Of a stretch of 45,486 nt of DNA, positions 25,566 to 33,783 are shown in pieces. Made by a program: the position numbers and the translations under genes. Numbering within the stretch: the stretch's first letter is position 1; every line of letters starts with the position of its first letter. The notes beneath the pieces are model-generated. The model had not been told where the DNA came from. It saw only the letters and a program-made list of their open reading frames with translations, and did not search any database. Origin of the DNA: Pseudarthrobacter enclensis (GTDB lineage: Bacteria; Actinomycetota; Actinomycetes; Actinomycetales; Micrococcaceae); assembly GCF_030811655.1 (NCBI RefSeq), contig NZ_JAUSRE010000030.1:1-45486 (forward strand). The letters run 5' to 3'.

Positions 25566-26384
25566 GTGCCCATTCTGAATAAAGACATGACCCTCTGCAT
25601 CTCGCTCTCTGCCCGGCCCAGCAACAACGGAACCCGGTTCCACAACCACCTGTACGAACAGCTGGACCTGAACTGGATCTACAAAGCGTTTGCGCCCACC
25701 AACCTTGAACAGGCCATCGCCGGCGTGCGCGGGCTGGGCATCCGCGGCTGCGCCATCTCCATGCCGTACAAGGAAGACGTCATCGCCCTGGTTGACGAGA
25801 TGGATCCTTCAGCAAAGGCCATCGATTCGGTGAACACCATCGTGAACACCGACGGGCACCTCAAGGCGTACAACACCGACTACACCGCCATTGAGCAGCT
25901 CCTGGCTTCCAACGAGGTTCCGACGGACTATTCCGTGCTGGTCCAGGGCGCCGGCGGCATGGCCAAGGCCACTGTGGCGGCCCTCCGGGACGGCGGCTTC
26001 ACCGACGTCACCGTCATCGCCAGGAACGAAACAGCCGGGCGCGCGCTTGCGGACCAGTACGGCTTCCAGTGGCGTCCAGCGCTCGACGGCGGGACGGCTG
26101 ACCTGATCATCAACGTCACCCCGATCGGCATGGCGGGAGGCGCCGAAGCTGAAACCCTGTCCTTCCCTGCCGAAGCCATTGATGCGGCGCAGGTGGTTTT
26201 CGACGTGGTGGCGCTGCCGGCCGAGACCCCGCTGATCAAGGCGGCCCGCGCTGCCGGCAAACCGGTCATCACGGGAGCTGAAGTGGCCACCATCCAGGCG
26301 CTGGAGCAGTTCGTCCTCTACACCGGCGTGCGGCCGACGGCGGAACAGGTGCGGGCGGCCGAGGAGTTCATGCGCGCCCAGTAG
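25566..26384 (+). CDS. Shikimate dehydrogenase-like protein (SDH-L / HI0607 type)
   Basis: This 272-aa NAD(P)-dependent reductase resembles the SDH-L branch of the AroE superfamily rather than canonical AroE. LCISLSARPSNNGTRFHNHLYE replaces the canonical SxSPxxHN motif, GCAISMPYKEDVI contains the catalytic-type Lys, and KAYNTDYTAI supplies the paired Asp. The Rossmann loop is LVQGAGGMAKATVAAL, followed by INVTPIGMAGG. SDH-L enzymes reduce dehydroshikimate poorly in characterised cases, so the physiological substrate is uncertain. The GTG start gives the family N-terminus VPILNKDMTLC. The 3' end overlaps the convergent methyltransferase gene by 17 bp. Confidence 0.88.
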   Translation: MPILNKDMTLCISLSARPSNNGTRFHNHLYEQLDLNWIYKAFAPTNLEQAIAGVRGLGIRGCAISMPYKEDVIALVDEMDPSAKAIDSVNTIVNTDGHLKAYNTDYTAIEQLLASNEVPTDYSVLVQGAGGMAKATVAALRDGGFTDVTVIARNETAGRALADQYGFQWRPALDGGTADLIINVTPIGMAGGAEAETLSFPAEAIDAAQVVFDVVALPAETPLIKAARAAGKPVITGAEVATIQALEQFVLYTGVRPTAEQVRAAEEFMRAQ

Positions 26385-27633
26385 CTGCAGCTAAAACGGG
26401 TTCCACCACAATGGCCACCCGGTCCTCGCCGATGCGGGTCAGGACCAGGGTGGCCGTTTTGCCGGACCCCTTTTTGGCATTCTTTCCGCCGGGCAGCAGC
26501 TGCTTCCGCAGCTCTTCCGGCGTCACCGCGGTGCCGCGTTTCTTGATGTCCAGCACGGTGATGCCCTCCTGCTTCACCCAGGCCTTGAGCGCCTTAACGT
26601 TGTAAGGCATGACCCGCAGGACCTTGTAGGCCCGGGCGAAGGGAGTGTCCAGGAGTTCCGGAGCGCAGATGTAGGCGATGTGCTCGTCCACCAAGTGGCC
26701 GCCGAGCTGCAGGGCAACGTCCGCCACCAGTCCGGCGCGGATGACGGCGCCGTCCGGTTCGTACAGGTAGCCCTCCACGGGTCCCACCGGGGCGCTCGGG
26801 CCGGCATCGAAATCCTCCGTGCTGGTCAGCTCGGCCGGCCCCTGCGGACCCAGGAGCAGGGCAGCGCGGCGCACCCCCGGCCGGCGGACGGCATTGAACC
26901 AGAGGGTCACTTCGGTGACATCTGCGCCCACCGATACCCACTGCGCCTCGCAGTCCGCGGGGACGGACTCGTGCGGCATGCCCGGGCCCATCTTGACGCC
27001 CACTGCCTTGCCCTGCGCCGCCAACGACTCCACGAAGGACAGCGGCGGGGAGAACGCCTCGGGATCCCAGATCCGCTTGGTGCCTGATGTGGAGGTGACC
27101 CGCCGCGCAGGATCCAGCCAGACCCCGTCGATCCCCTCCAGCGGCACCGACGCCGCATCCGAGTGGACCACCGTGGCATTGGGGAATGGGATGAGGTTCA
27201 CCGTGGCGCAGGCCGCGGTGGTTTCGTCCATTTCGACGGCGGTGACATTGAGATCCAGGGAAGCGAGGGCGAGCGAGTCGGCTCCGAGGCCGCAGCCCAA
27301 ATCCGCCACCTGGCCGATCCCCGCGGCAGCGAAGCGCTGCGCGTGGTGGGCGGCCACGTTCAGCCGCGTGGCCTGCTCCAGTCCGGCCTGCGTGAAGAGC
27401 ATTTGGCGGGCGAATTCCCCGAATTTGGCTTCGGCCCTTGTGCGCAGCCTTGACTGGGTGAGGACTGCTGAGACCAGTTCGGCAGGATGGCCGGCCTTCC
27501 GGAGGGCGGAATTGAGTTCGAAGGAGTCCTCGTCCCGGTAGGGGCCCAGGGATGCGAGCAAATCCCAGCCTTCGGGCGTCAACAGCGGTGCGATCTGGTC
27601 CTGTGCAGTCTGGTCCTGGGGAGCGTGAGCCAT
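26368..27633 (-). CDS. Class I SAM-dependent methyltransferase with THUMP-like C-terminal domain
   Basis: This protein has 421 aa. The SAM-binding motif I is VADLGCGLGADSLALA near residue 115, followed by VTAVEMDETTAACATVN and the post-motif VWLDPARR, and a C-terminal THUMP-like region (KALKAWVKQEGITVLDIKKRGTAVTPEELRKQL). Such proteins are inferred RNA or small-molecule methyltransferases, but the substrate is not known. The frame is open to 27846. I chose ATG 27633 because similarity starts after it and TAGGCT (27641-27646, minus strand) lies 7 nt upstream, the leaderless arrangement. It overlaps the SDH-L gene end by 17 bp and is divergent from the small membrane protein gene 52 bp away. 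Confidence 0.86.
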   Translation of the reverse strand: MAHAPQDQTAQDQIAPLLTPEGWDLLASLGPYRDEDSFELNSALRKAGHPAELVSAVLTQSRLRTRAEAKFGEFARQMLFTQAGLEQATRLNVAAHHAQRFAAAGIGQVADLGCGLGADSLALASLDLNVTAVEMDETTAACATVNLIPFPNATVVHSDAASVPLEGIDGVWLDPARRVTSTSGTKRIWDPEAFSPPLSFVESLAAQGKAVGVKMGPGMPHESVPADCEAQWVSVGADVTEVTLWFNAVRRPGVRRAALLLGPQGPAELTSTEDFDAGPSAPVGPVEGYLYEPDGAVIRAGLVADVALQLGGHLVDEHIAYICAPELLDTPFARAYKVLRVMPYNVKALKAWVKQEGITVLDIKKRGTAVTPEELRKQLLPGGKNAKKGSGKTATLVLTRIGEDRVAIVVEPVLAAATGRA

Positions 27634-27640
27634 GGGTTCC

Positions 27641-27646
27641 AGCCTA
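27641..27646 (-). promoter_or_regulatory. -10 hexamer TAGGCT of the methyltransferase gene
   Basis: On the minus strand TAGGCT ends 7 nt before ATG 27633. The opposite-strand gene has its own TACTGT 6 nt before its start, so two leaderless promoters face away from each other within ~55 bp. Confidence 0.5.
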
Positions 27647-27673
27647 ATGGAGGAGGACATGCCGGGATGCGGA

Positions 27674-27679
27674 TACTGT
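27674..27679 (+). promoter_or_regulatory. -10 hexamer TACTGT of the small membrane protein gene
   Basis: TACTGT ends 6 nt before ATG 27686; no SD is visible. Confidence 0.5.
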
Positions 27680-27685
27680 TGAAAC

Positions 27686-28066
27686 ATGGATGAGAGCGCA
27701 GCACCCACAGAGAACGGCGACCAGGAACCAGGGAAGCGCGGTGCGGCCAGGTTTGCCCGTCCTGTACTGATCGCGGCCGCCGTTATTGCCGTGGTGTGCA
27801 TTGCCCTGCTGGTGATCATTTTCCTGCTTGATTCGTTCAATGCCACGGTCTACTCCGTGGGCGGCAATGACATCCATGACAACACCCAGGAGTCGCGGGA
27901 CATCCGCGGGCTGTACGACGGCGCGCGTGCCGGGAGCATCGTCTTCCTCGTCATTTCACTGCTCGCCGCAGCAGTGTCCGGCTGGGTCCTGTACCGGGGA
28001 CGGCAGCAGGGCGGCAGTGACAACGACGGCGGCGAGGACGTGGACTTCGAAGAGCTGGGCCGCTAG
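27686..28066 (+). CDS. Small two-helix membrane protein, unknown function
   Basis: I do not recognise a family. The 126-aa product has a charged cytosolic-type N-terminus (MDESAAPTENGDQEPGKRG) and a first hydrophobic helix (about 26-47, PVLIAAAVIAVVCIALLVII). A ~33-residue polar loop (SFNATVYSVGGNDIHDNTQESRDIRGLYDG) and a second helix (about 84-103, GSIVFLVISLLAAAVSGWVLY) follow, with an acidic C-terminus rich in Asp, Gly and Glu. Both ends are probably on the same side of the membrane. It sits just upstream of groES but has its own start and likely its own promoter. Coding status is supported by the leaderless -10 and consistent third-position GC. Confidence 0.8.
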   Translation: MDESAAPTENGDQEPGKRGAARFARPVLIAAAVIAVVCIALLVIIFLLDSFNATVYSVGGNDIHDNTQESRDIRGLYDGARAGSIVFLVISLLAAAVSGWVLYRGRQQGGSDNDGGEDVDFEELGR

Positions 28067-28138
28067 CCGTACCCTCGCCTTCCCGGCCGGCCGCCCGGCG
28101 TCGTGCATGCCCGAACGGTGTACGCCCACGACGAAACG

Positions 28139-28165
28139 TTGGCACTCACCTTGACCGAGTGCTAA
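28139..28165. promoter_or_regulatory. CIRCE operator 1 (HrcA site) upstream of groES
   Basis: TTGGCACTC-N9-GAGTGCTAA differs from the CIRCE consensus TTAGCACTC-N9-GAGTGCTAA at one position. It overlaps the -35 element of the groESL promoter, so HrcA bound here should block RNA polymerase. Confidence 0.92.
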
Positions 28166-28179
28166 CCCTTACATAGAGT
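28151..28179 (+). promoter_or_regulatory. groESL promoter (TTGACC-N17-TAGAGT)
   Basis: The -35 TTGACC (28151-28156) and -10 TAGAGT (28174-28179) are separated by 17 nt. Transcription would start near 28186, giving a ~135-nt 5' leader before groES. Both CIRCE sites flank or overlap it. Confidence 0.8.
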
Positions 28180-28184
28180 CTGTA

Positions 28185-28211
28185 TTAGCACTCTCCCTAG
28201 GAGGGTGCTAA
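28185..28211. promoter_or_regulatory. CIRCE operator 2 (HrcA site) at the groESL transcription start
   Basis: TTAGCACTC-N9-GGGTGCTAA matches consensus with one change (G for A) in the second arm. It covers the predicted transcription start. Together with operator 1 it gives two HrcA sites whose starts are 46 bp apart. Confidence 0.93.
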
Positions 28212-28321
28212 TACATGAAGAGCTGCCAGCCAGGCTGCTGCCGGCACCGCGACGACGGTTTGCCAGCTACGGCGGAAAGCTTTCCAGTCCACGAATTTGC
28301 TGACGAAAAGGAGAGGTCCGA

Positions 28322-28615
28322 GTGTCGGTCTCTATTAAGCCTCTTGAGGATCGTATCGTTGTCCGCCCGCTCGAAGCCGAGCAGACCACGGCTTCCGGCC
28401 TGGTCATCCCGGACTCCGCGCAGGAGAAGCCGCAGGAAGGCGAAGTTGTTGCAGTAGGCCCCGGCCGCTTCGAAGACGGCAACCGTGTTCCCGTTGATGT
28501 TGCCGTTGGTGACGTCGTCATCTACTCCAAGTACGGCGGAACCGAAGTCAAGACCGGCGGCACAGAGTACCTCGTGCTGTCCGCCCGCGACGTCCTGGCA
28601 ATCGTCGTCAAGTAA
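28322..28615 (+). CDS. groES: Co-chaperonin GroES (Cpn10)
   Basis: GroES is the heptameric lid of the GroEL folding chamber. The 97-aa product begins VSIKPLEDRIVVRPLEAEQTTASGLVIPDSAQEKPQEG, containing the mobile loop, and has the family ending GTEYLVLSARDVLAIVVK. It starts at GTG 28322 behind AGGAGAGG, a good SD, in contrast to the leaderless genes around it. It is heat- and HrcA-controlled through the two CIRCE sites and is followed 78 bp later by groEL. Confidence 0.97.
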   Translation: MSVSIKPLEDRIVVRPLEAEQTTASGLVIPDSAQEKPQEGEVVAVGPGRFEDGNRVPVDVAVGDVVIYSKYGGTEVKTGGTEYLVLSARDVLAIVVK

Positions 28616-28626
28616 CCCTTCCGGAT

Positions 28627-28669
28627 CCCCGTGCTGCCGGCCATGCTCACGCTGGCCGGCAGTGCGGGG
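28627..28669 (+). promoter_or_regulatory. Long intercistronic hairpin between groES and groEL
   Basis: Arms 28627-28643 and 28653-28669 form a 17-bp stem with two G-U pairs and a 9-nt loop, between the groES stop and the groEL SD. It resembles a partial terminator or mRNA-processing/stability element that could set the groES:groEL ratio. A T-rich stretch (TTCTGTCTTTG) follows but no run of U. Confidence 0.6.
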
Positions 28670-28693
28670 TTCTGTCTTTGAAAGGACAAAACC

Positions 28694-30304
<1,611 letters not shown>

Positions 30305-30332
30305 TCCCCGCGGGCGTAGGCCCAACAAAAGG

Positions 30333-30362
30333 CCGGTCCAGCATCCGCTGGGCCGGTTTTTT
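30333..30362 (+). terminator. Rho-independent terminator of groESL
   Basis: CCGGTCCAGC (30333-30342) pairs with GCTGGGCCGG (30347-30356), with one G-U pair and a 4-nt loop, and runs directly into six T residues (30357-30362). Confidence 0.93.
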
Positions 30363-30370
30363 GTATGCCT

Positions 30371-30484
30371 GGGTAGGCCCACGCCGTGAGGGTTCCCTGG
30401 CCGAGTGAAGTGAGGTGAGGGGACGGTGGGTGGGCCCACGCCGTCCGGGTTCCCTGGCCGGGCGAAGTGAGGTTAGGGGACGGT
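30371..30484. repeat. Tandem 57-bp intergenic repeat, two copies
   Basis: Copy 1 (30371-30427) and copy 2 (30428-30484) abut without spacer and agree at 51 of 57 positions by my alignment. Each contains GTTCCCTGGCCG and GAGGGGACGGTGGG or close variants, able to form short TCCCT/AGGGGA stem-loops. The array fills most of the gap between the groESL terminator and the 3' end of the DHFR-like gene. Confidence 0.9.
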
Positions 30485-30489
30485 GGGGA

Positions 30490-31092
30490 CTAAGTGGCAG
30501 TCATTTCCTGGGTCTCCACTCCTCCTGCGGGCTCGTACACCAGCGACACTGCGCCCTTCGGGAAGCTGCGTGCCGGCTCGGCGAGCCGGAACGTGGACGG
30601 GGCGGTCCCGGCGTCGAACAGGCGCTTGCCATGCCCAAGCGTGACCGGGTACAGCCAGAGGTGGAGGCGGTCCAGCACGTCTGCGGCCAGCAGGGAACGG
30701 ATCAGCACGCCGCTGCCGAACATATGCACCTGGCCATACTCATCCCGCAGCCTGCCGGCCGCCTGTGGATCCTGCAGGACAGTGGTGCCGGGCCAGTCCG
30801 CGGTGGCCAGCGTGCCGGAGACGACGAACTTGGGGACCCGGTTGAGTGCATCGGCGATCCCACCGGACTGCCTGGGCCAGTAGGACGCGAAAATGTCGTA
30901 GGTCTTCCGACCCAGGAGCAGGGCATCCATCCGGCTGATCTCGGCCCCAATCGAAGCGCCTGCCTCGTCGTCGGATACCGGTGCCTGCCAGCCGCCGAAG
31001 TAGAACCCACCTTCGGTGTCTTCCTCACGGCCGCCCGGGGCCTGGTACACGCCGTCCAGTGTCATGAACAGGTTCGCCACGATGATCCCCAC
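30490..31092 (-). CDS. Dihydrofolate reductase family protein (RibD C-terminal domain-like)
   Basis: The 200-aa product has the DHFR/RibD_C fold signatures: IIVANLFMTLDGVYQAPGG, ISRMDALLLGRKTYDIFASYWP, PKFVVSGTL, and VHMFGSGVLIRSLLAADVLDRLHLWLYPVTLGHGKRLF. These 'DHFR-like' reductases use NADPH but usually lack true DHFR activity; the substrate is unknown. The frame is open far upstream (to 31863), inside the ligase gene. I place the start at GTG 31092 because similarity begins there and CACAAT (31099-31104, minus strand) lies 6 nt upstream. Met at residue 10 (LFMTLDG) is too deep in the first beta-strand. It is divergent from the DNA ligase gene. Confidence 0.82.
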   Translation of the reverse strand: MGIIVANLFMTLDGVYQAPGGREEDTEGGFYFGGWQAPVSDDEAGASIGAEISRMDALLLGRKTYDIFASYWPRQSGGIADALNRVPKFVVSGTLATADWPGTTVLQDPQAAGRLRDEYGQVHMFGSGVLIRSLLAADVLDRLHLWLYPVTLGHGKRLFDAGTAPSTFRLAEPARSFPKGAVSLVYEPAGGVETQEMTAT

Positions 31093-31098
31093 GCGGAC

Positions 31099-31104
31099 AT
31101 TGTG
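31099..31104 (-). promoter_or_regulatory. -10-like CACAAT of the DHFR-family gene
   Basis: On the minus strand CACAAT ends 6 nt before GTG 31092. It matches TANNNT except at the first base. Confidence 0.35.
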
Positions 31105-31149
31105 GACCTGCCCCCAAATACTGTCCAGTGCCCGTGGCAGGATGGTGCC

Positions 31150-32673
31150 ATGCTGCTCCTTGAGCTCGTGGAAACCACGCAAACCGTCGCGTCGACCCGG
31201 TCCCGGCTGGCGAAGGTGGATGCCCTGGCACACCTCCTGCGCCGCCTTGATCCCGCGGAAATCCCGACGGCGGTCGGCTTGCTCAGTGCCAAGCCGCGCC
31301 AGGGCCGCGTGGGCGTCGGGTGGAGCACGGTGGCAGCGGCCAAGGAGGAGCCCGCCGCGAAGCCCAGCCTGACAGTGGCGGACCTCGATGCTGGCCTGGA
31401 CCGCCTGCTGGCGACGGCGGGCACGGGATCGGGGGCGGAGCGGGCAGCCACCCTGCGGAAACTGATGGCTGCGGCCACCGCGCCCGAACAGTCCTTTGTT
31501 ACGGGCGTCCTGCTCGGGGAGCTTCGTACCGGTGCCCTGGAAGGAGTGCTGACGGATGCCGTTGCCCGCGCTTCCGGCAGGCCGGCCGGTGCCGTACGTA
31601 GGGCAGCCATGCTGTCCGGCGACCTTGGTGGAACCGCCATGCTGGCCCTGACCGGCACCGAGGCTGAGCTTGATGCTGTGGGCCTGGTGGTTGGCAGGCC
31701 CGTGCTGCCCATGCTTGCCGCCACCGCCGCCAGTCCCAGCGCAGCCGTGGAGGCGACGGGGGAGGCCTCGGTGGAACACAAGCTCGACGGCGCCCGCATC
31801 CAGGTCCACCGCGCCGGAGACGACGTCAGTATCTTCACGCGCAACCTCGCGGATGTGACCCACAGGCTTCCCGAGGTGGTGCAGGTGGTGCGCAGCCTGC
31901 CCGTGCGGGATGTGATTCTCGACGGCGAAACCTTGGCCTTGGACGAGGAAGGCGTCCCCCGGCCTTTCCAGGAAACCATGTCACGGTTCGGGGCGGACGC
32001 GGTGCGGGAAACGGTCCTGCATCCCTGGTTCTTCGACGTGCTGCACATTGACGGGCAGGACCTGCTGGATGAGCCGTTGTCCGTCCGGATCGAGGTGCTG
32101 GAGCGCATTGCCCCGGCGCACCGGATACCCGGGGAGGTCACGGCTGATCCGGCGGTTGCCGAACGGGTGTCGCAGGATGCTCTTGCCGCTGGCCACGAAG
32201 GCGTCGTGGTGAAGGCGGTCGAGTCCACCTACGCGGCCGGGCGGCGCGGCTCCAACTGGGTTAAGGTGAAGCCGGTGCACACCTATGACCTGGTGGTGCT
32301 CGCCTGCGAATGGGGGTCAGGGCGGCGCACGGGGATGCTCTCGAACCTGCACCTTGGTGCCCTTGACCCCACCGGGGAGTTCGGCGAACCCGGCGGCTAT
32401 GTGATGGTGGGCAAGACCTTCAAGGGGCTTACCGATGAGCTGCTGCGGTGGCAGACCGAAAGGTTCCAGGAGCTCGAGGTGCGGCGGACGGCAGGCACAG
32501 TGTGGACTGAGCCGGTCACCGTCGTCGAAATTGCCATCGACGGCGTGCAACAGTCGCCGCGCTACCCCGGCGGGATCGCCCTGAGGTTTGCGCGCGTCAA
32601 GCGCTACCGTGAGGACAAGGCACCCGCCGACGCGGACACGATCCAGACGTTGCGCGCCCTGCTGCGTCCCTAA
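31150..32673 (+). CDS. ATP-dependent DNA ligase (LigB-like)
   Basis: This 507-aa protein joins DNA nicks using ATP, in addition to the NAD-dependent LigA expected elsewhere. An N-terminal helical DNA-binding domain (about 1-190) is followed by the adenylation domain with the nucleophile Lys211 in EHKLDGARIQVHR. VILDGETLAL, HPWFFDVLHIDG, GHEGVVVKAVESTY and NWVKVKPVHTYDLVV are nucleotidyltransferase motifs III-V, and a C-terminal OB domain ends SPRYPGGIALRFARVKRYREDK. Architecture matches mycobacterial LigB rather than LigD, since no polymerase or nuclease domain is attached and no ku gene is near. The frame is open from 30415, but ATG 31150 is the first sensible start, with AGGATGG just upstream. 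Confidence 0.93.
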   Translation: MLLLELVETTQTVASTRSRLAKVDALAHLLRRLDPAEIPTAVGLLSAKPRQGRVGVGWSTVAAAKEEPAAKPSLTVADLDAGLDRLLATAGTGSGAERAATLRKLMAAATAPEQSFVTGVLLGELRTGALEGVLTDAVARASGRPAGAVRRAAMLSGDLGGTAMLALTGTEAELDAVGLVVGRPVLPMLAATAASPSAAVEATGEASVEHKLDGARIQVHRAGDDVSIFTRNLADVTHRLPEVVQVVRSLPVRDVILDGETLALDEEGVPRPFQETMSRFGADAVRETVLHPWFFDVLHIDGQDLLDEPLSVRIEVLERIAPAHRIPGEVTADPAVAERVSQDALAAGHEGVVVKAVESTYAAGRRGSNWVKVKPVHTYDLVVLACEWGSGRRTGMLSNLHLGALDPTGEFGEPGGYVMVGKTFKGLTDELLRWQTERFQELEVRRTAGTVWTEPVTVVEIAIDGVQQSPRYPGGIALRFARVKRYREDKAPADADTIQTLRALLRP

Positions 32674-32697
32674 CGGAGTACCTGGCCGGCCCGCTGC

Positions 32698-33666
32698 TTA
32701 ATCGCGGGCTCCGCTCCGCTGACGCTTCAGGGTCCGTGCCACCCCGTGCGGTACACGCCTGGACACCGTGCGGTAAAAGAGCAAAACCGCGAGAGCGGCC
32801 ACCACGATGCCCACGAGATTGAGCAGCAGCTGGAGGGCCGAGCCTGCCGCCTTTTGATATTCACCCAGGACCAGGGCCACCGCAACGTACCCGGCCGCCG
32901 GCACCGTGGTCACGGAGATGAAGACGCCGATCAATGCTGCGGAGCGCCGGCCGATGATGGAGAGCATCCCGGCGATGCCGGCCAGAAGGGCAACAATGAG
33001 TGAGTAGGGCCCGGGATGGTAGATGAATTCGACGGCGGAGCCCTTGTCCAGGGCATCGCGCGGAAAAAGTCCGAGTGGGATTGAAAGCCACGCCGTCAGT
33101 GCCGCCAACAGCATGGCAACCGGGAAGCCGACGCCCAACGCGACCGCGGCACGCCGCCCAAGCTTCCACTTCCGGGTGGCAAGCGAGACGGCCAGGGCGG
33201 CCAACGGCCCGAACTCTGGCCCCACCGCCATGGCCCCCACAATCGCAATGGGGGAGTCTGTCACGATGCCTATTCCGGCGAGCTGTGTTGCCAGCACCAG
33301 GAACGCAAGGAAGTTCCACGTCAGCCGGGAGTCCTCGCCGGTTTGCCGGGTAACGTCGTCCCAGATCACCGCGTCCGCGCCGTCTCCGGGGGCGGCATGC
33401 TCCGCCCGGTCGGCGTTCCTGGACAGGACGAATTCGGGCGTGGTCATGGCAATGGACCCCACGTCCTGGACCTTGAGGATTTCCAGCTTTTCGAGCAGTT
33501 CCTCCACTGACTCCCGGGCGATCAGGACCTCGATAAGATCGCCCTCCGGCACCACTGCAGCCCCTGGAACCAACGCAACTTCTGCCGTCCCCCGCTGGTT
33601 GCGGCACGTTTTCAGGGTCACGCCGGACAGTTCCGCAGGCACACAGATCCGCAGCTGGACAACCAC
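32698..33666 (-). CDS. DUF389 family membrane protein
   Basis: The 322-aa protein has a soluble N-terminal part (1-110) containing an ACT-like pattern (LKTCRNQRGTAEVALVPGAAVVPEGDLIEVLIARE, SVEELLEKLEIL). About six transmembrane helices follow, beginning LTWNFLAFLVLATQLAGIGIVTDSPIAIVGAMAVGPEFGPLAALAV, the DUF389 core. It ends in a basic tail (RRVPHGVARTLKRQRSGARD). DUF389 proteins are inner-membrane proteins of unknown function. The frame is open to 34248. I chose GTG 33666 because GGAAGGGGG precedes it at suitable spacing and the upstream part shows no conserved pattern. It is convergent with the ligase gene, 24 bp apart. Confidence 0.88.
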   Translation of the reverse strand: MVVQLRICVPAELSGVTLKTCRNQRGTAEVALVPGAAVVPEGDLIEVLIARESVEELLEKLEILKVQDVGSIAMTTPEFVLSRNADRAEHAAPGDGADAVIWDDVTRQTGEDSRLTWNFLAFLVLATQLAGIGIVTDSPIAIVGAMAVGPEFGPLAALAVSLATRKWKLGRRAAVALGVGFPVAMLLAALTAWLSIPLGLFPRDALDKGSAVEFIYHPGPYSLIVALLAGIAGMLSIIGRRSAALIGVFISVTTVPAAGYVAVALVLGEYQKAAGSALQLLLNLVGIVVAALAVLLFYRTVSRRVPHGVARTLKRQRSGARD

Positions 33667-33783
33667 GCCCGCCCCCTTCCACCGTTGGGCCCAGCATAGT
33701 CCCAACGGGCGGCGTGATTGGCTGATAAAGACGCCGCTGGCTAGGCTTGATGCTTTGGCTGGCGGGCGTCCCGAGGGGTTTTT

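Noticed and set aside
28215..28457. 80-codon frame starting in the groES leader (MKSCQPGCC...)
   Set aside because: It runs through groES in another frame, lacks an SD, and its C-terminal part is the out-of-frame translation of groES. A short leader peptide cannot be excluded, but nothing supports it.
30371..30484. Two-unit repeat read as a CRISPR remnant
   Set aside because: The units abut with no spacers, are 57 bp long and diverge from each other, and no cas gene is present.
30415..31149. Upstream extension of the DNA ligase frame
   Set aside because: It crosses the 57-bp repeats and lies antisense to the DHFR-like gene. Ligase similarity starts at the ATG at 31150.
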